61,975 nt of DNA. Origin: Phycisphaerae bacterium (GTDB taxonomy: Bacteria; Planctomycetota; Phycisphaerae; Phycisphaerales; SM1A02). Under the pieces are notes generated by a model. The model was not told where the DNA came from. It did not search any database and saw only the letters and a list, made by a program, of their open reading frames with translations. Both the position numbers and the translations under genes were made by a program. Location: contig PBAX01000004.1 of assembly GCA_002716385.1 (NCBI GenBank), positions 8,088 to 70,062 of the forward strand, written 5' to 3'. Positions 8,762-17,403 of the stretch are shown here, one piece after another. The stretch's first letter is position 1. Each line of letters starts with the position of its first letter.

Positions 8762-10383
8762 CGATGAGCAACCATCTCTGGTTCCTGATTCCGGAAGCCA
8801 TCCTTCTGGTCGGTGTCGTATTCACGGCGATCACGGGTCTCATGCGTTCGAGCAGTATTCGAAGGATGACGCCTGCCGTGGCAGGCGTCTTCGTGGTGGG
8901 CTCGGGCGTGGCATCCGCCTACGTGTTCAATCCTGACTGTCTCGAAACAGCGGCCTTCCTCATGCCCGGGCTGGGAAGATGGGTCGGAGTCGTGACGGCA
9001 TGCATCGGCTTGTTGCTGATCATGGTGTCCGTCGGAAGCGTCGATCGAAAGCTGGAGAAGTCGATTGCCGAAGGGAAGATCCGATTCGATCCACTGCGTT
9101 CGGGCCGGGGCGAGTACTACGCATTCATGCTTCTGAGTCTGGCGGGACTCATGCTCGTGTGCACGGCAAACGACCTGATCTGGTTGTTCCTGGCACTCGA
9201 ACTCACATCCCTGCCGACCTACATCATGGTCGCCATGAGTCGGAACAATCGAATGGCTCAGGAAGCGGCCATGAAGTATTTCTTCCTGGGCGCGATGTCA
9301 GCGGCCTTCTTCCTGTACGGCTTTGCCTTGTTGTACGCGGCTACCGGAACGATCGAGTTCGAGAGCATGCGGGTCGTGCTGCAGTCTCAGATGCAAGAAG
9401 AGGGGCTCAGTGGGCTGGCGATCGGTGGATTGCTGCTTTCCCTCTTCGGTATCGGCTACAAGCTGGCCGCAGCGCCGCTCCATCTCTATGCCGCGGATGT
9501 TTATGAAGGTGCCGCTTCTCCGGTGACGGCGTTCCTAGGATTCGTCCCGAAGGCGGCGGGGGCACTGGCCATCATGGTCATGCTGGTGGCCACTGGTGTG
9601 GACGAGGTCGTGACCTCGCTTCCGTCGCCGGTCCTCATGATGCTGTGGGTGGTATCGGTGTTGACCATGACTCTTGGCAATATCGGGGCGTTGCTTCAGA
9701 AGTCGCCAAAGCGGATGCTCGCCTATAGCTCGATCGCGCACAGTGGATACATCCTGATCGGGATCATCGCCGGGCCGGGGCTGGGCTACACGGCCGTGCT
9801 GCTCTATCTGATGACGTATGGAATCGGCAACACGGCGGCCTTCAGTGTGCTGGCTGGTCTTCAGCGGCGTGGTGAGGAATTGACCTCGTTCGATGATCTC
9901 TCGGGTCTTCGTCAGCGGCATCCAGCCATGGCGGCCGTGCTTGGCTTGTCTTCCGGGTCGTTGCTCGGATTCCCGCCGCTGCTTGGGTTCTGGGGGAAGT
10001 TGCTCCTGTTCATAGCCGGCATCCAGACGGGCCATCTGGTATTGGTTGTCATCGCAGCCGTGAACAGCGCCATCAGCGGCTGGTACTACCTGAAGCTGGT
10101 CGCCGTGCCGATCATGGCCTCGCCGACTGCCAGAAGTGAAACCGTTGAGAGTGGCCCGAGTCGTTTTCCTCGCATCGCAGGAGTGGTCATGTCTGCCGCG
10201 GTCATCATCATGCCGGTCTTCCTGACATGGCTCTTGGCCCAGTCCCAGTATTCCGCCCAGACCACAGTTCAATTCAAGAGTGAAGCAGAAGAGGCTGCTG
10301 CTGGCGACACTTCTGCGTCAAGTCTTGTCGTCTCTACTCTGTCGCCCGCTGAAGATCGACTGGATGGCGACACCGGTCGCTGA
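8758..10383 (+). CDS. nuoN: NADH-quinone oxidoreductase subunit N
   Basis: Third antiporter-like subunit of complex I, 541 aa, of normal length plus a polar tail. Diagnostic blocks are LFLALELTSLPTYIMVA, KYFFLGAMSAAFFLYG, GIGYKLAAAPLHLYAADVYEGA and KRMLAYSSIAHSGYILIG. It is the last nuo gene here: nuoA-I are absent from the window, so the peripheral arm must be encoded elsewhere. Its last 66 bases overlap the 3' end of the opposing membrane-protein gene. Confidence 0.94.
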   Translation: MTMSNHLWFLIPEAILLVGVVFTAITGLMRSSSIRRMTPAVAGVFVVGSGVASAYVFNPDCLETAAFLMPGLGRWVGVVTACIGLLLIMVSVGSVDRKLEKSIAEGKIRFDPLRSGRGEYYAFMLLSLAGLMLVCTANDLIWLFLALELTSLPTYIMVAMSRNNRMAQEAAMKYFFLGAMSAAFFLYGFALLYAATGTIEFESMRVVLQSQMQEEGLSGLAIGGLLLSLFGIGYKLAAAPLHLYAADVYEGAASPVTAFLGFVPKAAGALAIMVMLVATGVDEVVTSLPSPVLMMLWVVSVLTMTLGNIGALLQKSPKRMLAYSSIAHSGYILIGIIAGPGLGYTAVLLYLMTYGIGNTAAFSVLAGLQRRGEELTSFDDLSGLRQRHPAMAAVLGLSSGSLLGFPPLLGFWGKLLLFIAGIQTGHLVLVVIAAVNSAISGWYYLKLVAVPIMASPTARSETVESGPSRFPRIAGVVMSAAVIIMPVFLTWLLAQSQYSAQTTVQFKSEAEEAAAGDTSASSLVVSTLSPAEDRLDGDTGR

Positions 10384-11112
10384 GATCGCAGTCCATGCCA
10401 TCAGCATCGCGATGCCCGAGCTCCATGGGCCCGGATCCGCTGTCTGTGCGAACAGTCCGATGCCTGCTGCGAGCACGAGAAGTCCGCCCCATCCGCAACT
10501 CATGCACATCACCGAAGAAGTGGGCAGGACCAGTCCGTACAGGAGTCCGATGAGGAAGCCGCCCACGAGCGAAATGGACAGGATGAGTTTCCAGGTTTCT
10601 GTCAGGCTGTCCCAGGTGACGCGAGCATCTTCGAGGTTCTTCCGGAAGTTTTCTGAAAAGGCGATTCCGGGATGCACGGAATCCTCTGGTCTCGATTCGG
10701 AGTTCGCTGTCGGGGCGGCTTCCACGACGATCATCGATCCCACCATGGTTGGCAGTGGTGCCATCGAATCATCGTGTCCCAATGTGAACTGAAGAGATGT
10801 CGTGAAAAGACTGGTCACCCAGAGCGAGAGAACCAGTCCAAGCAGTACGGCAATGAAGAAGCGAGTCAGCAGAAGCGACAGTGCGATGCATACAAGGCAG
10901 CATGTGCCCATGACCAGCCAGCTGGGTACAGGCAGTTGGGTTTCACTCCAGAGCAGCCAGCCCGCCATGCCGCCCAGCACGAGCCCGGATGCCACGGCGC
11001 CAAGCCGGACCACAAGTCCGCCAGCAGCCAGCAGCAGGATCCCGCATATGCCCATGATCGGAAGCCATGCCTGGGATTCGGTCGAGAGCATTTCAATGGA
11101 GCCGTCAGTCAT
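10318..11112 (-). CDS. Multi-pass membrane protein of unknown function
   Basis: A 264-aa protein that I do not recognise. It shows about seven to nine hydrophobic segments: several closely spaced N-terminal ones (LPIMGICGILLLAAGGLVV and the following stretches), a polar middle of about 60 residues, then a C-terminal group (ILSISLVGGFLIGLLYGLVL and onward). The ATG at 11112 was chosen because AGGAAA lies at ribosome-binding distance and longer readings would overlap the start of the divergent gene. It converges on nuoN with a 66-bp antisense overlap. No catalytic motif is visible. Confidence 0.72.
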   Translation of the reverse strand: MTDGSIEMLSTESQAWLPIMGICGILLLAAGGLVVRLGAVASGLVLGGMAGWLLWSETQLPVPSWLVMGTCCLVCIALSLLLTRFFIAVLLGLVLSLWVTSLFTTSLQFTLGHDDSMAPLPTMVGSMIVVEAAPTANSESRPEDSVHPGIAFSENFRKNLEDARVTWDSLTETWKLILSISLVGGFLIGLLYGLVLPTSSVMCMSCGWGGLLVLAAGIGLFAQTADPGPWSSGIAMLMAWTAISATGVAIQSIFSGRQSRDDKT

Positions 11113-11174
11113 TGATTTCCTATCGGTAGCATCATCTCGTGAGTGTCCGGGACCTCGCCTGATAGCATGCCCGA

Positions 11175-13571
11175 ATGATTGCATATCGAGGCAGTAACTT
11201 CTTATCGTCTTCGCTTATCGTGAGCATTATTCTGATGTTCATCGGCATTCTTTCTCTGGCCAGTGAGGTCTGCATGGCATCGGACAAACAGAATATTCAG
11301 GATCAGAAGCCCAATCGTCTTGTTCAGGAGACCAGCCCGTATCTGCTGCAGCATGCCTACAACCCAATCGACTGGTATCCCTGGGGGGAGGAGGCATTCG
11401 AGCGAGCTCGATTGGAGAACAAGCCGATCTTCTTGAGCATCGGGTACTCGACCTGTTACTGGTGCCACGTCATGGAGCGGGAGTCGTTCGAGAACCCCGA
11501 AGTAGCGGAGTTCATGAACAAGCATTTCATCAACATCAAGCTGGATCGCGAGGAACGTCCTGACATCGATGATGTCTACATGACGGCTGTTCAGTTGATG
11601 ACTGGTGGAGGGGGATGGCCGATGTCCATGTTCATGGAGCCGGAGGGGCTCAAGCCTTTCTTCGGCGGCACCTACTTCCCCCCGGAAGATCGTGCGGGTC
11701 GAGCCGGTCTTCTCACCATCGGTGCCAAGCTCAACGATGCCTGGAATACCCAGCAGGATCTGGTGATGGCTCAGGCCGATCGAGTGGCGGCAGCTGTTGT
11801 TGAGCAATTGAGTGAACGACCGGCGGCCGTTTTCGTTGGTCAGGAAGAGGTCGATCGGGCCGTTTCCCAGCTGATGAGCGTCTATGACCAGACCCATGCC
11901 GGATACTCGAGCGGGCCCAACAAGTTTCCTATGCCGGTCACGCTTGATCTGCTCATGGAGGCGGCGTGGGACAATCCCGATGTCAGAGCATCCGTTATCC
12001 ACACGCTCGACCGCATGGCTACCGGTGGCATGTACGACCAGATAGGTGGGGGATTCCATCGCTACAGCACAGATGTGGAATGGCTGGTCCCTCATTTCGA
12101 GAAGATGCTCTACGACAACGCGATGCTTTCTTCGGTCTACGCTCGTGCCTGTCGACTGACAGGTGATCAGTTCTACTGCGAGGTCGCGAAGGAAACTCTG
12201 GAGTATGTTCTCAGGGAGCTTTCCGCTGAAAATGGCGGGTATCTGTCCGCTCAGGATGCGGAGTCGAATGCCATCGAGGGCGAGTCCTACATCTGGACAC
12301 CAGATCAAGTTCGTGATGTGCTTTCGGCAGGTGAGATGGATCCGGTAGAGATCGAGATGGTCCTCAGGGCATACGGACTCGATCTGGGCCCCAATTTCCA
12401 GGATCCGCATCATCCCGGTCCCAAGAACGTCATTCATCTGATCGATCGGCCCGATCGATTGGCGGCGACACTGGGAGTCACGGAAGCGGATCTCTCATCT
12501 ACCCTGATTACCGCCAACGAACTGCTGTTGGCACATCGGGACCTGCGGGATCAGCCGATCACCGATGACAAGATCATTGCCGGTTGGAATGGTCTCATGA
12601 TTTCGGGGATGGCTGATACGGGCCGCTTGCTCGAGGAGCCGAGCTATGTCGAATCAGCTGTGAACGCGGCGGAGTTCATCCGTTCCAACATGTGGTCGGA
12701 GGACGCTGGTCTGCTTCGGACATCACGCAATGGGCGATCAAAGATCGCGGCGTTTCTGGAGGACTATGCGATGCTGAGTCGTGGCCTCATATCGCTCTAT
12801 GAAGCCACGGGTGATCCGCAATGGCTCGAGTTGGCGGAGAAGCTGGTCGAGCAGGCTCGTCTTCGATTCTGGGATGCCGGTTCCGGCGGCTGGTTCGACA
12901 CACAGGCCGATCAGGCGGATCTGTTCGTGCGAGGCCGCGGCCTGTACGACGGTGCGGTCCCGTCCGGTAGTGGGGTCATGCTTCTCAATCTGATTCGACT
13001 GAAGGACATCCGACAGGATGATCGGTTAGACGCCGATATCCGACAGGCGATGGCTTCGGCCAGTGTCGGCATCAAGCGGTCGCCGACTGCATCCGCCCAG
13101 TCCACGCAGGCGTTGGCTCGAGTACTCCGGGATCATCCCGATCTGATCGAGATGCCCGTCCACCAAAAGTCTTCCATGCAGGGGCGTGTGAAGATGATGG
13201 TCGAGCCGTCCGTTGTCCAGGTATCCGGAACGCCAGTGACGGTGACCCTGAACCTGAAGATCGAGAAGGGTTGGCATCTTTCCGCCCCTGAGCAGAAGGA
13301 TCCGTTCACCATCGGCATGTCGATCGCCACCTTGGAATCAAATCTGGATGTGAAGGCAGAGTGGCCCGAGCCGCATCCATTTGAGGGTCCTGAAGGCGAT
13401 ATCGATGTCTATGATGGGCGAATTCGAATTCCTGTGACCCTTGTCGCCAATGGGCCGATATCCCCGGATGCCTGCGTGATGTTGTCCTGGCAGGCCTGCA
13501 ACGAGAGGGTGTGTGATCGTCCCGTTACGGAGCGGATTCCCTTGAAGATCGTGATGGAAACGACGGAATGA
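11175..13571 (+). CDS. DUF255 (YyaL/SSP411-like) protein fused to a DsbD-alpha-like domain
   Basis: An 798-aa exported or membrane-anchored protein. After an N-terminal hydrophobic segment (about residues 13-30) comes the DUF255 signature: [23 protein letters not shown], then a thioredoxin-like fold with a CYWC pair, [14 protein letters not shown] and GGTYFPP. The middle is a helical toroid-like region ([27 protein letters not shown]). The last about 120 residues look like the N-terminal domain of DsbD: GWHLSAPE and a WQACNERVC cysteine pair. This suggests a thiol-redox role in the periplasm, but DUF255 chemistry is not established. It overlaps the next gene by ATGA. Confidence 0.85.
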   Translation: MIAYRGSNFLSSSLIVSIILMFIGILSLASEVCMASDKQNIQDQKPNRLVQETSPYLLQHAYNPIDWYPWGEEAFERARLENKPIFLSIGYSTCYWCHVMERESFENPEVAEFMNKHFINIKLDREERPDIDDVYMTAVQLMTGGGGWPMSMFMEPEGLKPFFGGTYFPPEDRAGRAGLLTIGAKLNDAWNTQQDLVMAQADRVAAAVVEQLSERPAAVFVGQEEVDRAVSQLMSVYDQTHAGYSSGPNKFPMPVTLDLLMEAAWDNPDVRASVIHTLDRMATGGMYDQIGGGFHRYSTDVEWLVPHFEKMLYDNAMLSSVYARACRLTGDQFYCEVAKETLEYVLRELSAENGGYLSAQDAESNAIEGESYIWTPDQVRDVLSAGEMDPVEIEMVLRAYGLDLGPNFQDPHHPGPKNVIHLIDRPDRLAATLGVTEADLSSTLITANELLLAHRDLRDQPITDDKIIAGWNGLMISGMADTGRLLEEPSYVESAVNAAEFIRSNMWSEDAGLLRTSRNGRSKIAAFLEDYAMLSRGLISLYEATGDPQWLELAEKLVEQARLRFWDAGSGGWFDTQADQADLFVRGRGLYDGAVPSGSGVMLLNLIRLKDIRQDDRLDADIRQAMASASVGIKRSPTASAQSTQALARVLRDHPDLIEMPVHQKSSMQGRVKMMVEPSVVQVSGTPVTVTLNLKIEKGWHLSAPEQKDPFTIGMSIATLESNLDVKAEWPEPHPFEGPEGDIDVYDGRIRIPVTLVANGPISPDACVMLSWQACNERVCDRPVTERIPLKIVMETTE

Positions 13572-14104
13572 CAATCGGCAACGAGCATCCGGGCATTCTG
13601 GACATCGCCGTTCTCACCACTGGCGGCACCATCGAGAAGACCTACGACGCCCATCAGGGGAAGCTGCAGAACGCCAACAGCGTTCTGGACCACATCATCG
13701 GGGATCTCGTGCTGGAGGAGATCAACCTCCATCGGCAGGCGGTGATGTTCAAGGACAGTCTGGAGATGACCCCAGAGGACCATCTGCAGATAGCGGAGTC
13801 GGCCATTCAGGCATCCCAGACTAGAGACGGTGTGATTGTCATCCATGGGACAGATCGACTGGCGGAGACCGGCGAGGCGATCTGCCGGTTGGCGGGCTCG
13901 GATCTGACATCGCCTATCGTGCTGACCGGGGCGATGCGTCCCTGGATCGTCAGGGACAGCGACGCCCATCAGAACGTCACAGAGGCGATTCTGGCGGTTC
14001 AATTGCTCGCCCCCGGTGTCTACGTCTGCATGCACAGCAGGGTCCTTCGCTTCCCGGGAATCGTGAAGGATAGAAAAAGGCTACGATTCGTCCGAGCAGA
14101 CTAG
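13568..14104 (+). CDS. Single-domain asparaginase-like protein
   Basis: A 178-aa protein matching only the N-terminal domain of bacterial L-asparaginases. The two threonine motifs of the active site are there, TTGGTIE (about residues 17-23) and HGTDRLAET (about 93-101), together with PIVLTGAM. Full asparaginases are about 330 aa and need a C-terminal domain. Here the frame ends cleanly and the next gene starts 20 bases later, so nothing was lost by a recent frameshift. Short asparaginase-domain proteins are known as a class, but their activity is uncertain. It is coupled to the DUF255 gene by ATGA. Confidence 0.8.
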   Translation: MTIGNEHPGILDIAVLTTGGTIEKTYDAHQGKLQNANSVLDHIIGDLVLEEINLHRQAVMFKDSLEMTPEDHLQIAESAIQASQTRDGVIVIHGTDRLAETGEAICRLAGSDLTSPIVLTGAMRPWIVRDSDAHQNVTEAILAVQLLAPGVYVCMHSRVLRFPGIVKDRKRLRFVRAD

Positions 14105-14124
14105 CTCGATCAGGAGATATACAC

Positions 14125-16179
14125 GTGAGTAGTGGCAAATACCGAACGGCTCCGCTTCCAATCAAGGGAATGCCAGGTGGCATCCCGTACATCATCGGAA
14201 ACGAGGCCGCTGAGCGGTTCAGCTTCTACGGCATGAAGGGGATCCTGGTCGTCTTCATGACGAGCTTCCTTTTTCTGCTGCCCGGATCGTTGACCAACGA
14301 GCCCATTTCGGACGCGAAGGCAATTGAGTGGTATCACACATTCACCTATTGGGTGTATCTGACACCACTCTTCGGTGCGCTGTTGAGTGACATTCTGTTC
14401 GGCAAATATTGGACGATTCTCAGTCTCAGTCTGGTCTACTGTCTGGGGCATGGGGCCTTGGCCTTCATGGGTACAAGTGAGAATATCGATCCGGCCCTCA
14501 TGCTTGGAGTGGGTCTCGGTCTTATCGCGGTCGGGGCTGGTGGCATTAAGCCCTGTGTGTCGGCTCATGTGGGCGATCAGTTCGGCCAGACGAACAAGGA
14601 TCTTCTTTCCAAGGTCTACATGTGGTTCTACTTCTCGATCAATGTGGGGGCATTCACCTCGACGTTGCTCACTCCATGGGTTTTGGAGTGGTACGGACCA
14701 CACTGGGCTTTCGGAATTCCAGGCGTCCTGATGCTGTTCGCGACCTTCTTCTTCTGGTGCGGCCGGAACAAGTTCATCCACGTTCCAGCGGGCGGTCTGA
14801 AATGGTTCAAGGAGACTTTCAGTTGGACCGGGATCGGTGCGCTACTGAAGCTGAGCATCATCTACATCTTCATCGCGGTCTTCTGGGCGCTTTTCGACCA
14901 GACGGGCTCCTACTGGGTTCTTCAGGCTGAGGACATGGAGCGTCAGTGGTTGGGCATTCACTGGTTGCCGTCACAGATTCAGGCAGTGAATCCGATCATG
15001 ATTCTCGTGCTCATCCCTGTGTTCGCGATGCTGGTATATCCAGCGGTGACTCGCGTTTTCCATCTGACTCCGATTCGGAAGATCTCCATCGGCCTGTTCA
15101 TCATGGTGATCGGATTTGCCATCATCGCGATGATCCAGCAATGGATCGACGCCGGCGAGACGCCGAGTATCGGTTGGCAGATTCTGGCCTATGCCATCAT
15201 CACGGCGGCTGAAGTCCTGATTTCGATCACCTGCCTGGAGTTCTCCTACACCCAGGCGCCACGCACCATGAAGTCCATCGTCATGGCCTTCTTCCTGTGC
15301 AGCGTCTCGTTTGGCAACTACTTCGTGGCGATTGTCGCCAACGTCATTCAGGTGCCGACTCTCGGGGAAGCCCCCAAGATGCTGGCCAGTGGCATGGCCG
15401 TGTCCAGTGTGAAGCACGAAGAGGAGACTGGTACCAAGCAGGATCCCACAGCCCTTGCTGCAGAGCGGGCAAAGTTGGCAGAAGAGAAGGGCTACACCTA
15501 TGAAGTGATGCCCAATGACCATTTCGTACTGACGTTGCCCGGTTTCGATGCCGTGATGGGATCTGAGGACGACGTCAAGCTCGGCTTCTCGCCGGAAGGT
15601 GCCATGACCGGCTTCATCAGTGGTGAAGACGGAGTCATCAGAGCGGGCATCGACGAGATCGGACGATACTGGCTTGCGAATGGCCGTCTGCCCTCGACTG
15701 AGGACGGTGGCAAGCTGCTGAACGATCTGAAGGATGAATGGGGGCAGCCCCTTGGCTACCTCTATCAGAACAAGACGAATTTCATTGTCTCGAGTAGTGG
15801 CCCTGACACAGAGTTCCTGACCGAATACGACATCCGTGCAGAGGTCAAGGTCACATCAACCCACCCCAAGGAGGTCGATGCATCGGCTTCTGAAGGCGGC
15901 GATGACAAGCCGAAGACTTGGTTGCAGAAGCGTAAAGACGAGCTGGCTCTTTCGGAGAAGTCGAGTGATTCGGGTTGGAAGCCAAATCCCGGAAACGTCG
16001 CCGGCTTCGAGCGATCCATCAAGTGGGACATCGGTGGCGGCATCACATTGACTGGAGCTTCCTATCCATGGTTCTACACCTGGCTGATGCTGGGCACGGC
16101 CATCCTGTTCGTTCCAGTGGGGATTCTCTACAGGCCGAGAACATACCTTCAGGAAGAGGGCTCCTCGTCCGGGTCCTGA
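14125..16179 (+). CDS. POT-family proton-dependent peptide transporter with large C-terminal-side insertion
   Basis: Inner-membrane di/tripeptide:H+ symporter-type protein of 684 aa. POT hallmarks are NEAAERFSFYGMKGIL, GAGGIKPCVSAHVGDQF and FYFSINVGAFTS. Membrane helices run to about residue 420. Then follows a soluble region of roughly 215 residues (about 425-640), and one last helix (YTWLMLGTAILFVPVGI). Ordinary bacterial POTs are about 450-520 aa, so the insertion explains the extra length. The GTG start at 14125 is supported by AGGAGA about 9 bases upstream. The gene converges on the next one with a 6-base gap. Confidence 0.88.
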   Translation: MSSGKYRTAPLPIKGMPGGIPYIIGNEAAERFSFYGMKGILVVFMTSFLFLLPGSLTNEPISDAKAIEWYHTFTYWVYLTPLFGALLSDILFGKYWTILSLSLVYCLGHGALAFMGTSENIDPALMLGVGLGLIAVGAGGIKPCVSAHVGDQFGQTNKDLLSKVYMWFYFSINVGAFTSTLLTPWVLEWYGPHWAFGIPGVLMLFATFFFWCGRNKFIHVPAGGLKWFKETFSWTGIGALLKLSIIYIFIAVFWALFDQTGSYWVLQAEDMERQWLGIHWLPSQIQAVNPIMILVLIPVFAMLVYPAVTRVFHLTPIRKISIGLFIMVIGFAIIAMIQQWIDAGETPSIGWQILAYAIITAAEVLISITCLEFSYTQAPRTMKSIVMAFFLCSVSFGNYFVAIVANVIQVPTLGEAPKMLASGMAVSSVKHEEETGTKQDPTALAAERAKLAEEKGYTYEVMPNDHFVLTLPGFDAVMGSEDDVKLGFSPEGAMTGFISGEDGVIRAGIDEIGRYWLANGRLPSTEDGGKLLNDLKDEWGQPLGYLYQNKTNFIVSSSGPDTEFLTEYDIRAEVKVTSTHPKEVDASASEGGDDKPKTWLQKRKDELALSEKSSDSGWKPNPGNVAGFERSIKWDIGGGITLTGASYPWFYTWLMLGTAILFVPVGILYRPRTYLQEEGSSSGS

Positions 16180-16185
16180 TTAGGC

Positions 16186-17403
16186 TCAGCTCTGCTTGAG
16201 TGGTTCCGGTACGGAATACTCGGGGATCATGGCCCTGACTTCCATGCCATCGATGCTCGGGATGAACAGCAGGTAAGGAGTGACCTTGGATGTGGTCACC
16301 CTCGGTATAGAAGGCCCGTAGCGGACCCTGACGAAGATCTTCCGGTTGTCGGGATCCTGCCATCTGAGATCTTTTCGGGTGCCTACGAGGTACCCCATGG
16401 AACCGGGGTCCTTGGTGGCCACCAGTGACTCGGCCGACAGCGCGAACGGAGGCGTGTTGAGGGAGCTCATCGGGAGCCAGAGATAGATCGCGTCCAGGGT
16501 TGGGTGGTAGAACACGACCTCCTCCAGCGGGGAGGGGGGAGTGCCTTGTATGACCGGGTGGCTTTGCCTGGCCTTGAAGGCATCCTGGCGATTCGCTCCG
16601 GTCATCAGATCATGTCGTCTGGGTTGCTGAGTAAGAAGTTCCGAGGTTCTGGCATCCAGTGACAGAATCGACATGATGCCGTCGTCGGCCAGAAAGAACA
16701 CCGACAGCCGGCTCGATCGAGTGCTCCAGGCGGGCATCAGCCACTCGCCGCCATTGGCGGCGATGCCGATTTCCTCCCCATTGGCGAATCGTATGGCCAA
16801 TGAGAATGAAGCTTCATTCACATCGCGGGTGCACCATGCCAACTCGCCTTCGGGGCCAAGCGAGCCAAAGACGTTCACCTTCTTGTCCTTGACGAGCCAG
16901 TTGATCTTGCCGGTTTCCCATGCGACTTTTCCGATCCATCGACTGCCATCCATCCTCGGTTGCTCGACAAGAAACCCCTCGGCGTCGGAGGACTGCCCTA
17001 GAAGGAGCGGGCTTTGGAGAACGTACTGGGTCTTGAGCTCGGAATTCGTGCCATCGACTTTGGTGACTTGGACGCCATTGTCCATCGGCATCGGCGTATT
17101 GGGCAGAGCCATGAGATCACTGAGCGATATCTCGGGGCCGGTCTCGGTCGCCACCCAGAGTCCATCAGGACTCGTCAATGGAGTTATTCGTCCACGTGTT
17201 TCAATGGTTCCAAGCGACCAATCCATTCCGGAGAAACCAGGTCGGCTGGTGGAATTGTCCGGCTTGTTGGCCTTGGCGATGTCCCAGAGCGCCATCTTCT
17301 CCTCGAGTGTCATTGGTTTCTTCGAGGACTTGCAGCCTTGGGATGTTGCGATGCAGAGGACGACGAGGATCAGGGAGGAGGAGGCGATTCGATTCAAGTT
17401 CAT
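16186..17403 (-). CDS. Lipoprotein of unknown function, last gene of the gsp operon
   Basis: A 405-aa protein with a hydrophobic N terminus ending in TSQGC, a plausible lipobox with the acylated Cys at about residue 24. The mature part is polar and rich in beta-type segments with repeated W-x-G or D-rich turns; it may be a propeller-like fold, but I see no clear repeat. It starts by ATGA overlap with the secretin stop, so it is translationally coupled to gspD. By position it could be an outer-membrane pilotin or accessory factor, though it is much larger than known pilotins. Function unknown. Confidence 0.7.
   Translation of the reverse strand: MNLNRIASSSLILVVLCIATSQGCKSSKKPMTLEEKMALWDIAKANKPDNSTSRPGFSGMDWSLGTIETRGRITPLTSPDGLWVATETGPEISLSDLMALPNTPMPMDNGVQVTKVDGTNSELKTQYVLQSPLLLGQSSDAEGFLVEQPRMDGSRWIGKVAWETGKINWLVKDKKVNVFGSLGPEGELAWCTRDVNEASFSLAIRFANGEEIGIAANGGEWLMPAWSTRSSRLSVFFLADDGIMSILSLDARTSELLTQQPRRHDLMTGANRQDAFKARQSHPVIQGTPPSPLEEVVFYHPTLDAIYLWLPMSSLNTPPFALSAESLVATKDPGSMGYLVGTRKDLRWQDPDNRKIFVRVRYGPSIPRVTTSKVTPYLLFIPSIDGMEVRAMIPEYSVPEPLKQS

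Noticed and set aside
14104..14124. Frameshift remnant of the asparaginase C-terminal domain
   Set aside because: Only 20 bases separate its stop from the GTG of the transporter, with a ribosome-binding site in between, so no remnant exists.
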